A stretch of DNA of 64,000 bases. Origin: Burkholderiaceae bacterium. GTDB taxonomy: Bacteria; Pseudomonadota; Gammaproteobacteria; Burkholderiales; Burkholderiaceae_C. The position numbers and the translations under genes were made by a program. The stretch spans positions 372,001-436,000 of the forward strand of contig JAHCKM010000005.1 of assembly GCA_026125795.1 (NCBI GenBank). The letters run 5' to 3'. Position 1 is the first letter of the stretch, and every line of letters starts with the position of its first letter. A model generated the notes under the pieces. It was not told the DNA's origin and ran no database searches. It saw only the letters and a list, made by a program, of their open reading frames with translations. Below, in pieces: positions 51,511 to 59,699 of this stretch.

Positions 51511-52431
51511 TTAGCGCGGGAGAAAGCGGCCCTTCAATTCCTGCACCAGTTCGGCCCGGTCCCAACGCATCTGGTGCAGAAGGTCGCCCGCCAGTACCAG
51601 CCTGTCGGCGACGCCGAGCGGGCCGCGGGCGAGCATGCCGAAACGAAACGACAGTCGCCGCCAACGGTCCAGCCCGATCCGCTTGCTCGCTTGCGGCGCG
51701 TAGTAGGCCTGCTGGTGCGAGGAGTCGTGGCGCGACCAACTCGACGACGCCGGGTGATAGCGGCGGTAGAAGCGGATCTCTGGCAACACGCAGAACTTGC
51801 CCTGCAATGCCATCTCGCCGAGGAAATCGACGTCCGATGCGGGATGGCCGGCGATGAGGCGGGTCTTCAGCATGGCCTCTCGACGCAGCAGACCGAGGTG
51901 GGCGTTGCACAGACCGATCAGGCGATACAGAGCGCGCCAGCGCTCACGCGCTGATTCCTGTTCGAGCGCGAGGTCGTCGGCGTAGTCCTCGATCTTCTCG
52001 CCGGCAGCGTCGATGAGACGTGTCCTCGGATAGCAGAGCACGACGTCGGGGCGCGCCTGCAGCACCGCCACCGCTTCCTTCAAGAACTCGGGATGCCAAT
52101 GATCGTCGGCGGTGGACCACTTGTGGTAGCCGCCCGTGCACAGCGAGAACACATAGCGGAAATTGCCCGGACCGCCGACGTTCTCGCTGCGACGCACATA
52201 GCGTACGCGCCGGTCCAGGGCTGCATAGTGGCGGCAGATCGACTCCGTGCCGTCGGTGGATGCGTTGTCGGAGATCACGAACTCGAAGTCGCCGTAGCTC
52301 TGCGACAACAGAGATTCGATCGCCTGCGCGATGTAGCGTTCACAGTTGTAGGCCGGCATTGCTAGGCTGACCGGCGGCGCCTTGCCATGGATGACCACCG
52401 CGGATGCGGCGACTGCAGCGGGGGGGGTCAT
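51511..52431 (-). CDS. GT2 family glycosyltransferase
   Basis: A 306-residue GT-A glycosyltransferase. VSLAMPAYNCERYIAQAIES and FVISDNASTDGTESICRHY form the nucleotide-binding part; STADDHWHPEFL supplies a DxD-like motif (ADDH). No membrane helices, so it is cytoplasmic. ATG 52431 overlaps the rfbF stop by four bases; the much longer frame continuing upstream is antisense-like. Last gene of the minus-strand run that starts at 61282. Confidence 0.87.
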   Translation of the reverse strand: MTPPAAVAASAVVIHGKAPPVSLAMPAYNCERYIAQAIESLLSQSYGDFEFVISDNASTDGTESICRHYAALDRRVRYVRRSENVGGPGNFRYVFSLCTGGYHKWSTADDHWHPEFLKEAVAVLQARPDVVLCYPRTRLIDAAGEKIEDYADDLALEQESARERWRALYRLIGLCNAHLGLLRREAMLKTRLIAGHPASDVDFLGEMALQGKFCVLPEIRFYRRYHPASSSWSRHDSSHQQAYYAPQASKRIGLDRWRRLSFRFGMLARGPLGVADRLVLAGDLLHQMRWDRAELVQELKGRFLPR

Positions 52432-53219
52432 CTGGCCGCGGACCCGTTGCGCCAGACCATCCACGGGCACGGGCCCTGCGCCTCCATGCGGTCGAGTGCG
52501 ATCTTGTCCTTGAAGGTGTCCATCGCGGCCCAGAAACCCTCGTGCTTGCGGGCGTGCAGTTTGCGCTGCCCGAGCAGTCGATTGAACGGCTGCTCGACGA
52601 GCTCCTCGCCGCCGCGCATCGCATCGAAGACCTCGGGGCGCAGACAGAAGAAGCCGCCGTTGACCCATACGTCTGACTTGTTCATCGATTCGAGTCGCTG
52701 CACGTGGCCATCCTCGCCGATGACCACAGTGTGGAAACTCTGGGCTGGGCGCACGGCCAGGAAGCTCGCCGTGGCTCCGCTGCGCTCGAAGTCGTCGACC
52801 GCCGCGCGCAGATCGAGGTCGGACAGGCCATCGGAGTAGTTCGCGAGGAACATCGGTTCCTCGCGCAGCAGGTGCCGCACCCGCATGAGCCGCTGCCCGA
52901 GATTCGAGTGCATGCCGGTATCCACGAAGGTGATGCGCCAGTCGTGCGCTTCTTCGCCGATCATCTCGACCTTCTGGTCGGCCAGCGACAGCGTGAAATC
53001 GCCCGACATGCAATCGCGATAGTTCAGGAAGTACTCGCGGATCATGTCGCCCCGGTAGCCCAGGCACAGGATGAAGTCCTTGTGCCCGAAGTGCGCGTAG
53101 TAGCGCATCAGGTGCCAGATGATCGGGCGATAGCCGACCGTGACAAGCGGCTTGGGAATGGTCGCCGAGTGCTCGCGCAGGCGCGTGCCGAGGCCACCGC
53201 AGAACAGAACGACTTTCAT
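52428..53219 (-). CDS. rfbF: Glucose-1-phosphate cytidylyltransferase
   Basis: A 263-residue nucleotidyltransferase. VVLFCGGLGTRLREHSATIP followed by KPLVTVGYRPI is the NTP-binding loop with the catalytic Lys. HFGHKDFILCLGYRG and NYRDCMSGDFTL are distinctive for CDP-glucose synthases, and GGFFCLRPEVFD closes the sugar-binding part. It makes CDP-glucose from CTP and glucose-1-phosphate, the entry to CDP-deoxysugars. No CDP-glucose 4,6-dehydratase of standard type is next to it, so the next step must be elsewhere or be done by one of the SDRs in this window. Confidence 0.9.
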   Translation of the reverse strand: MKVVLFCGGLGTRLREHSATIPKPLVTVGYRPIIWHLMRYYAHFGHKDFILCLGYRGDMIREYFLNYRDCMSGDFTLSLADQKVEMIGEEAHDWRITFVDTGMHSNLGQRLMRVRHLLREEPMFLANYSDGLSDLDLRAAVDDFERSGATASFLAVRPAQSFHTVVIGEDGHVQRLESMNKSDVWVNGGFFCLRPEVFDAMRGGEELVEQPFNRLLGQRKLHARKHEGFWAAMDTFKDKIALDRMEAQGPCPWMVWRNGSAAR

Positions 53220-53240
53220 GTCGGTTCTCGCTCGTGGGTC

Positions 53241-54575
53241 CTAGCGTCCAATGCCGTCGTAGCGCGCCAGCGCCTCGGGCTGGAGCATGCGACGCCCGTC
53301 GATGACCAGCGGAGGTGCGCTGCGGCCGGCCAGCAGCTCCGGCACGCGGCGGAACTCGTCCCAGCGCGTCACCAGCAATGCCGCGTCGACATCGCGCAGG
53401 GCTTCCTCCAGCGATTCGGCGTACCGCACCTGTGCCGGCATCACCGCGCGTGCCGCCGGCACGGCGATAGGGTCGTAGGCGATTACGCTTACATCGCGCT
53501 CGACCAGCATGCGGGCGATGGCGATCGCAGGTGATTCGCGAACGTCGTCGGTGCCCTCCTTGAAGGCTAGGCCGAGCAGTGCAACCGACGCGCCGGCCAG
53601 CGACCGCAGGCCGGCCTCCAGCTTCGCGAGCATGCGCTGCGGTTGAGCCGCGTTGGTGGCGATCACCGCATCGAGCAGTCGCATCGGCTCCCCGTGTGCC
53701 GCACCGTGTGCCGACAGCGCCTTCGTGTCCTTGGGCAGGCAACTGCCGCCATAGCCGCAGCCGGCCCAAAGGAACGAGGTGATCGGGGCTCTTACCTGCC
53801 GGCCGTCTTCGAGAGTCGGCGTGAAGTAGCGCGCAAGGTGCACCCCGCGCATCACATCGGCGACATCGACATCGCCGAGGGCCGTGCAAAGGTTGCCGAT
53901 CTCGTTGGAGAATGAGACCAACGTGGCCAGCACGGAGTTTGATGTGTACTTGATCATCTCGGCGGTCTTGTTATTCGTGGCCATCTTGGGCGTCTGGCCG
54001 AACGGCGCGTAGACGCGCTGCTGCACCTCGATGCTGCGCTGGTCGATGCCGCCGAGCACGATGCGGTCGGGCCGCATGAAGTCGTCGATCGCGACTCCCT
54101 CGGTCAGGAACTCTGGGTTCATGCCCACGCCGAAATCCACGCCTGCTTTCTTTCCGGAGACGCGCTCCAACTCCGGCAGCACCACGTCATCGGTGGTGCC
54201 CGGCACGACCGTGCTTTTCACCACGACGACGTGGTAGGTGGTCTTGTCGCGCAGGACGGCTCCGATCTCGCCAGCCACCTGGCGCACGTAGCGCAGGTCG
54301 ATGCGCTGGCCGTCGAACGGTGTGCCGACGGCGATGAACGTGATGTCGCTGTCGTGCACCGCCGCGCGCAAATCGGTGGTGGCGCGAAGCGAGGTGCCTA
54401 CGTGCTGTGCCAGCAGTGCCGGTAGGCCTTTTTCATGGATCGGCGGCTCGCCGCGATTGATGCGCTCGACCTTGTCAGCATCAACATCGACGCAGGTGCA
54501 GTCGTGACCAATGGCTGCGAAGCAGGCGCCGGAAACGAGCCCGACGTAGCCTGTACCGATCACTGAAATGCGCAT
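53241..54575 (-). CDS. ugd: UDP-glucose 6-dehydrogenase (UDP-glucose/GDP-mannose dehydrogenase family)
   Basis: A 444-residue enzyme. ISVIGTGYVGLVSGACFAAI is the NAD loop; TFIAVGTPFDGQ, MNPEFLTEGVAIDDFM and the catalytic-Cys motif GCGYGGSCLPKDTKAL are complete. It should oxidise UDP-glucose to UDP-glucuronate in the cytoplasm. ATG 54575 shares a base with the upstream SDR stop (TGATG); GTG 54578 would add one residue. The adjacent decarboxylase-like SDR could use the product. Confidence 0.93.
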   Translation of the reverse strand: MRISVIGTGYVGLVSGACFAAIGHDCTCVDVDADKVERINRGEPPIHEKGLPALLAQHVGTSLRATTDLRAAVHDSDITFIAVGTPFDGQRIDLRYVRQVAGEIGAVLRDKTTYHVVVVKSTVVPGTTDDVVLPELERVSGKKAGVDFGVGMNPEFLTEGVAIDDFMRPDRIVLGGIDQRSIEVQQRVYAPFGQTPKMATNNKTAEMIKYTSNSVLATLVSFSNEIGNLCTALGDVDVADVMRGVHLARYFTPTLEDGRQVRAPITSFLWAGCGYGGSCLPKDTKALSAHGAAHGEPMRLLDAVIATNAAQPQRMLAKLEAGLRSLAGASVALLGLAFKEGTDDVRESPAIAIARMLVERDVSVIAYDPIAVPAARAVMPAQVRYAESLEEALRDVDAALLVTRWDEFRRVPELLAGRSAPPLVIDGRRMLQPEALARYDGIGR

Positions 54576-55702
54576 CACAACTCCGCGGCTTCGGGATTGT
54601 GGTGATACCAGACCAGCGAGCGGCGCAGTCCCTCGTCGAGGTCGATGGCAGGACGGTAACCGAGATGAGAGCGTGCCTTGTCGATGTTCGGACAGCGCCG
54701 GTTGGGGTTGTCGACCAGGTAGTCCTCCTCGGGGTTTGGTCTGCTGACGAAGCGGCCGCGGTAGTTGAACAGATCACGGCCAATCTGGATCGTCTTGCGG
54801 GCCAGGTCGGCCATCGAGATCTCGGGCGTTTCGGTGCCGATGTTGTAAGGCTCACCGGCATGGCCATTGACCAGCACTTTGTAGTAGCCGGTGATCGCAT
54901 CGGCCGAATAGCAGAACGTGCGGGTCGGCTTGCCGTCAGAGTACATGACGATGTCGTGCCCGGCGATCACCTCGCGGGCGAAATCGGAGATCACGCGCCG
55001 GTCGGTGATCTTCAGGCCCGGGCCGTAGTTGTTGAAGGGCCTCGCCATCCTGGTGGGAATTCCGTGCTGTTGGGCGAACACCACGCAAAGGGTTTCGCCG
55101 AACCGCTTGGATTCGTCGTAGCAGGCGCGAGGACCGGTGCACGACACCAGCCCGCGGTAGGTCTCGGGCGTGGGGATCGAATCCGCGGTCGGGTCGCCGT
55201 AGATTTCGCTCGACGAGTAGAAGAGGAAGCCTTCGAGTGGCTTGCCCCGATCCGACTGGCGGACACTGTATTCGAGCAGGTTGCGCAGGCCGTTAATATT
55301 GGCGTCGATCGTCTTGAGCGGATGCTTGCGGTAGAAGGGCGGCGACGCGATGCCCGCCGCATGAATGATCCAGTCGAGATCCGGCATCCGCTCGGGCAAT
55401 AGAAGGATGAGGTCCCGCTGTTCGAGCGTGAGGTGGGGCGTTCCCGATAGTTGGGTCAACCACGTGGGAGTGCCGCGAATGAAGCTGTCCCAGACCGTCA
55501 CGCGGATGGGCTGATCGCGCCCGCTCGTGGCGTTAAAGTGCAGGGCCGCCTGCACTAGGTAGTAGCCGAGAAAGCCGGCGCCGCCGGTAATCAGCAGGCT
55601 CTTGCCTGCCATCCGGTCGAACTCTTCCGTCAGGTTGCCGCAAATGAAGTCGAGGTCTTGGCGGAGCAGTTCGCTCAACGTGGGCAGGTGGGGGTGGGTC
55701 AT
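54575..55702 (-). CDS. UDP-glucuronate decarboxylase-like SDR with N-terminal extension
   Basis: A 375-residue extended SDR. SLLITGGAGFLGYYLVQAAL is the NAD loop at about residue 35, after an unusual N-terminal helix (LSELLRQDLDFICGN). ACYDESKRFGETLCVVFAQ holds the YxxxK motif, and ARPFNNYGPGLKITDRRVIS plus YSDGKPTRTFCYSADAITG resemble UDP-glucuronate decarboxylase. Next to ugd this predicts UDP-xylose synthesis. The extension, and rfbF nearby, leave a different nucleotide-sugar substrate possible. ATG 55702 lies 28 bases after the PIG-L stop. Confidence 0.8.
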   Translation of the reverse strand: MTHPHLPTLSELLRQDLDFICGNLTEEFDRMAGKSLLITGGAGFLGYYLVQAALHFNATSGRDQPIRVTVWDSFIRGTPTWLTQLSGTPHLTLEQRDLILLLPERMPDLDWIIHAAGIASPPFYRKHPLKTIDANINGLRNLLEYSVRQSDRGKPLEGFLFYSSSEIYGDPTADSIPTPETYRGLVSCTGPRACYDESKRFGETLCVVFAQQHGIPTRMARPFNNYGPGLKITDRRVISDFAREVIAGHDIVMYSDGKPTRTFCYSADAITGYYKVLVNGHAGEPYNIGTETPEISMADLARKTIQIGRDLFNYRGRFVSRPNPEEDYLVDNPNRRCPNIDKARSHLGYRPAIDLDEGLRRSLVWYHHNPEAAEL

Positions 55703-55730
55703 GGCATGGAACGGAGCGAGGCCGAATGGG

Positions 55731-56384
55731 TCAGAGCGCGATACGGATTTTCCGGCTGAAGAAGGCTTCCGCATACCCTTCAGGCGCATTGCATTCGATG
55801 CCGCGAAGCCTTGCTAGCGCCTGAAACGTCTCAGGTGAGAACCATGCACGCGAACGCTGGCTGGGAAAGCAGTCCACCAGCACTTCGCACTTGCGCTGCA
55901 GCTGCGCGCGGCTGAGGGGCACGAAGACGTTGGGCGCCGACAGGTCTCCGTCGAACTTGGGGATCTCGTACTCCAGGATCAGGTGATCGCGAAACGCGTT
56001 CCAGGTCAGTTCGTTGATCAAGCGGTGATCCTGGTGCAGGTCGTGGCGGCAGTGGGTCAGGATGAGATCCGGCGCATGGCGCTTCAAGCCCTCGACGCAG
56101 TCCTTCAGGCCTGCACCGCTGTGGGGGAAGTAGCTTCCGGGAAACCGCTCCACCCGTATTTCGAGCTTGCCCGAGCCGTTGAGCAGTCTGGCGGCCGCCG
56201 CGCGCGTCTCGGCCTCGCGCGCATCGTCGGCACTGAAGGTCACCCAGACGAAACGCGCCTGCGGATAGCGTTGGGCCAGACGCATGACGGTTCCGCCGCA
56301 CCCGATTTCGATGTCGTCGCTGTGCGCGCCGAGCAACAGGATGCTCGGCTCGGTCGCCGGCAGGTCGAGGATGTGTGGAACCAT
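55731..56384 (-). CDS. PIG-L family N-deacetylase
   Basis: A 217-residue LmbE/PIG-L protein. LLLGAHSDDIEIGCGGTVM carries the metal motif (HSDD in place of the usual HPDD), and THCRHDLHQDHRLINELTW supplies the second zinc histidine. Family members remove acetyl groups from GlcNAc-type substrates, including lipid- or nucleotide-linked ones. It sits between the nucleotide-sugar genes and an ACP gene, so it probably exposes an amine for later acylation or formylation. Confidence 0.88.
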   Translation of the reverse strand: MVPHILDLPATEPSILLLGAHSDDIEIGCGGTVMRLAQRYPQARFVWVTFSADDAREAETRAAAARLLNGSGKLEIRVERFPGSYFPHSGAGLKDCVEGLKRHAPDLILTHCRHDLHQDHRLINELTWNAFRDHLILEYEIPKFDGDLSAPNVFVPLSRAQLQRKCEVLVDCFPSQRSRAWFSPETFQALARLRGIECNAPEGYAEAFFSRKIRIAL

Positions 56385-56408
56385 CGCGATGGGGTCACGA
56401 CGCCGAAG

Positions 56409-56660
56409 TCATCGCGCCAGCTTGTTGTTCACGAACGCCAGGAGGGTGCCCACGGTCTCGAAGATCGACCCGTCGACCTCATCGTCTTCGATCTGCAGGC
56501 CGAGTCTTTCCTCGAATGCGGTCAACAAAGCCACAACACCCATCGAGTCGAGCTCCGGCAGCGCCCCGAGCAGCCGGGTGTTCTCGTTGAATGCCGCCGC
56601 GCGTGGGCCGAGATTGAGTGTCTGCTGCAGGAGATTGATCAGTTGGTTTGCGGTTTGCAT
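56409..56660 (-). CDS. Acyl carrier protein of exosortase-A EPS type
   Basis: An 83-residue carrier protein. Ser39 in ALPELDSMGVVALL is the phosphopantetheine site; the following helix FEERLGLQIEDDEVDGSIFE is acidic as usual. It differs clearly from the FkbH-associated ACP (DSLGH). Its neighbours are the PIG-L enzyme and an Asn-synthase-like gene. An acyl-CoA ligase and PLP decarboxylase of the same system follow on the other strand at 61596. Confidence 0.9.
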   Translation of the reverse strand: MQTANQLINLLQQTLNLGPRAAAFNENTRLLGALPELDSMGVVALLTAFEERLGLQIEDDEVDGSIFETVGTLLAFVNNKLAR

Positions 56661-56725
56661 TTGAGTAACTCACGAAGCGCTTCGTTCGACAAGGCTGCAA
56701 CGCACAGTTGCGGCGAAGGGCGCCT

Positions 56726-58453
56726 TCACTCGCGCAGGCGGAACTGCGGCGCGTGGCCCTGCAGCCACTGCTCCAGCATCATCAGGATCCAGATCATCTC
56801 GCCGTAGTAACCAGGGTGCTGCTGCAATCGTTCGTTGACCAGGGTGCGAATGAAACCCGGCCGCACGATCCCGCGGCCCGTGAGATGGCCGAGCGATTCG
56901 AGGGCGAGTCGTTGAAGCGCCGGGTGGCGAGTCAGCCACACCCCGAACGGCAACCCGAACCCCTGCTTCTTCTTGGTCAAGATCTCCTCGGGTAGGAAGC
57001 CGCGCAGGGCTTCCTTGAAAAACCAGCGCAGCTTGAGTCCGCGCAGTTTGTAGGACTGCGGCAGACGCAGCGAGAAACGGAGCAGTCGATCATCCAGGAA
57101 GGGGAACGACACGTCCACGCCGGCGAGCCGTGCGGTCTCGCAGACCTTAGGCAGGTCGCTGTCGGACAACGTGAAGCGCCAATCGAAAGCCAGGTTGCGG
57201 TTCAGTTCGCGCGCGTGGCGTGCACTGTTCCACACGTCACGCTGCAGTCGCGCCGGCGCATCGGGGTCCACGGCCGCGAGAAGGGTCGGTGTCAAAACCT
57301 CGGAGGTGCCCAGCCGGAGCAGCAGGTTGTAGATCTGCAACCGGTCCGGCATCGGGATCTTGGCCTGCTCAACATAGCTGCGGCCCTTCTTAAGCCCTGG
57401 CAACGATCCGAGCGCCGTGCGTTCTAGGAGCGGTTCGATGAGGCGGCGTCGCACGAAGCTCGGCGCGAGCAGGTACCAGCCGAACAAACGCTGCTTCGCA
57501 TAACGCGTGTTGCCGCCGAAGAGTTCGTCGCCGCCGTCACCGGCCAGCAGGCGCATTGCGCCCTGCTCGCCGGCCACCTTGGCGCAGTAATACGCCGGCA
57601 GGGCCGACGAGTTGCCGAACGGCTGGTCGTACGCGCACGCGACCGCTCCGATGCTGCGTACCAGGTCTTCCGGCGTGACGTAGTACTCGGTGTGCCTTGT
57701 CTTGAAATGCTTCGCCGCGATCCGTGCGAATGCCATCTCGTCGTAGCCCTTGGCGTCGAACCCGATCGAGTAGGTGTTCGCGGGCACACCGGCGGCCAGA
57801 CCGATCATCCCCGCCACCGTCGAGCTGTCGGTTCCGCCGCTGAGGAAGCAGGCCGGTTGGCCGTCGCCCAAGTTTGTTTCGACCGCGGTGCGGATCAAGT
57901 TGCGGAACTCGTCGCGCAACGCCTCGAACGACGGTGCCGATCGCGGTTCCTCGAAGGCGGGTACCCAGTAGGGCGCCACAGTCAATCGCCCCTCTTCGAA
58001 CCATGCGAAGTGGCCGGGGGGTAGTCGATAGACACCTTCGAAAATCGTGCGCGGCGAAGGGATGCAATGGAAGAAGAGGTAGTCGAAGATCGCCTGGGGA
58101 TCGATAGCCGCCGCCGCAGACCAGGCATCCGCCCGGCGCGCGAACAGCAGCTGTCCGCCTTCGACGCGGTAGCACAGCGAGTGGACCGCGAAGCGATCGA
58201 CGACGAGGAGGGTTCTGCCGCGGCTCGCATCCCGAACGGCGAGGGCGAACCTGCCGCGGGCACGCTTGGCCAGACGGAACGCGGCGTCGCACCCTTCAGC
58301 CAGCGCGGCGCGCCAGGGTGCCAGCGGATCGCCGGTCTGCGTGCCGTCCACCACCGGGTCGCCGACCAGCAGGTCTGCGGCAGCGGACGGCGCAGCGACA
58401 TGGGGCGGCGCGACGGTCGAGTCACCCTGTTGGTGTTCGAGGGAAGTGGCCAT
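56726..58453 (-). CDS. Asparagine-synthase-like protein lacking the catalytic Cys2
   Basis: A 575-residue AsnB-fold protein. The synthetase domain is intact: ACFLSGGTDSSTVAGM (PP-loop, SGGTDSS about residues 205-211), LLAGDGGDELFGGNTRY and KKKQGFGLPFGVW. The N-terminal domain keeps the glutaminase-like fold (RGRFALAV, LLVVDRFAVHSLCYR) but starts MATSLEHQQ with no Cys2, so it cannot use glutamine directly. Relatives of this kind form amide or beta-lactam bonds using other amines. ATG 58453 overlaps the stp2 gene end by 32 bases. With the ACP 65 bases downstream, it may act on a carrier-bound substrate. Confidence 0.85.
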   Translation of the reverse strand: MATSLEHQQGDSTVAPPHVAAPSAAADLLVGDPVVDGTQTGDPLAPWRAALAEGCDAAFRLAKRARGRFALAVRDASRGRTLLVVDRFAVHSLCYRVEGGQLLFARRADAWSAAAAIDPQAIFDYLFFHCIPSPRTIFEGVYRLPPGHFAWFEEGRLTVAPYWVPAFEEPRSAPSFEALRDEFRNLIRTAVETNLGDGQPACFLSGGTDSSTVAGMIGLAAGVPANTYSIGFDAKGYDEMAFARIAAKHFKTRHTEYYVTPEDLVRSIGAVACAYDQPFGNSSALPAYYCAKVAGEQGAMRLLAGDGGDELFGGNTRYAKQRLFGWYLLAPSFVRRRLIEPLLERTALGSLPGLKKGRSYVEQAKIPMPDRLQIYNLLLRLGTSEVLTPTLLAAVDPDAPARLQRDVWNSARHARELNRNLAFDWRFTLSDSDLPKVCETARLAGVDVSFPFLDDRLLRFSLRLPQSYKLRGLKLRWFFKEALRGFLPEEILTKKKQGFGLPFGVWLTRHPALQRLALESLGHLTGRGIVRPGFIRTLVNERLQQHPGYYGEMIWILMMLEQWLQGHAPQFRLRE

Positions 58454-59699
58454 TCGCAATTGTGAATGAACGATCGGAAGCGTCTTCGGGTGCCGGGGCC
58501 GGTTTGTGCCGCATTGACGCGATCGCCACCTCAATGCTCGGTGCCCCGGGGTCGCGCCCGAGCAATTGTTGGTACAGATCGCCGTACCGCAGGACCATGC
58601 CGTCGAGGTCGAAATGCGTCAGCGCGCGAGCCCGGGCGGCCCGGGCGTCACGCGCGAGCAAGGCCGGGTCGAGCAGATAGGCCTCGAGGCGCCGTGCCAG
58701 CGCCTCGGCGTCGCCGGGCGAGAAGAGGCCGCCCCCGTGACCATCGACGACGAGTTCCATGTTGCCTCCCACTGCAGTTGCCAGGGTCGGCAGTCCGCTG
58801 GCCATCGCTTCGAGCAAGGTGTTGGAGATGCCCTCGTTCAGCGAGGGCAGCACGAACACCTGCATCGCCCGCAACCATTCAGCCACGTCGTGGCGTGCCC
58901 CGGCGAAATGAACCAGGTCGGCGATCGCGCGCGCGTCTGCACGCCGCGCAAGATCCGCGCGCTCGGGACCATCGCCCACGATGAGCAGACGGACTGCCGC
59001 GCGAGCGCCTGGACTGCGCTCGACCAGGCGTGCAACGGCGTCGATCAACGTGCCCTGATCCTTTATCCGTCGCAAGCGCCCCACCGTGCCCACGACGAAG
59101 CGGCCAGGCTGCGGCATGTGGCTCGGCGGCAGATCCAATGCGGCTCTCGGCGCACCAGGCATGAAGTGGTTGGCATCGACACCGTTGCAGATTGTCGTGA
59201 TCCGCTCAGCGTTCACGCCGATGCGGCTAGTCAAGAAGGCAGCGAGATCGCGTGAGACGGTGACATATCTGGTCACCAGCGGAGAGTGCAGCCGGCGCAG
59301 GATTGCCGGCTTCCAGCGCTGGCCGTCGAGGTTGTCCACGTCCCAGCCGTGCTCACCCTGGATGCGCACCGGCACTCCGGCCAGCAGGGAAGGGAGCAAC
59401 GCATCCAGCCCTGACAGATTCCGGGCGTGCACGATGTCCGGCCGCCAGCGCCGGCACAGTGCGTAGATCTGGCGGCGCACCCGCATGGCGCCGACTCGGG
59501 AGCGATGCAACGCGACGATCTCGACGTCGCGCCGGATTATGCGTTGGCGGAATTCGGTGAAGTCCTCGATGCAGACCACGGCGTGTCGGATCGATTCGTG
59601 AGGCAGTCGATTGATCAGGTTGACCAGGCCGTTTTCCATGCCACCGATCACGAGATGGTGAATCACGTGCATGACGAGCGGCCGAGCATCGCAGGTCAT
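58422..59699 (-). CDS. Exosortase-A EPS sugar transferase 2 (GT4, stp2 type)
   Basis: A 425-residue GT-B glycosyltransferase. The N-terminus VMHVIHHLVIGGMENGLVNL followed by INRLP matches the TIGR03088 stp2 family. TVGRLRRIKDQGTLIDAVAR begins the donor domain and SLNEGISNTLLEAMASGLP is the GT4 EX7E motif. ATG 59699 overlaps the upstream fusion gene by four bases; the long frame extending to 60779 is antisense-like. Its distance from stp1 (about 54 kb) differs from compact exosortase loci. Confidence 0.88.
   Translation of the reverse strand: MTCDARPLVMHVIHHLVIGGMENGLVNLINRLPHESIRHAVVCIEDFTEFRQRIIRRDVEIVALHRSRVGAMRVRRQIYALCRRWRPDIVHARNLSGLDALLPSLLAGVPVRIQGEHGWDVDNLDGQRWKPAILRRLHSPLVTRYVTVSRDLAAFLTSRIGVNAERITTICNGVDANHFMPGAPRAALDLPPSHMPQPGRFVVGTVGRLRRIKDQGTLIDAVARLVERSPGARAAVRLLIVGDGPERADLARRADARAIADLVHFAGARHDVAEWLRAMQVFVLPSLNEGISNTLLEAMASGLPTLATAVGGNMELVVDGHGGGLFSPGDAEALARRLEAYLLDPALLARDARAARARALTHFDLDGMVLRYGDLYQQLLGRDPGAPSIEVAIASMRHKPAPAPEDASDRSFTIANGHFPRTPTG

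Noticed and set aside
51511-53889. A 792-codon minus-strand open frame
   Set aside because: Its C-terminal 306 residues are the GT2 enzyme; the rest overlaps rfbF and ugd in another frame and shows no family motif.
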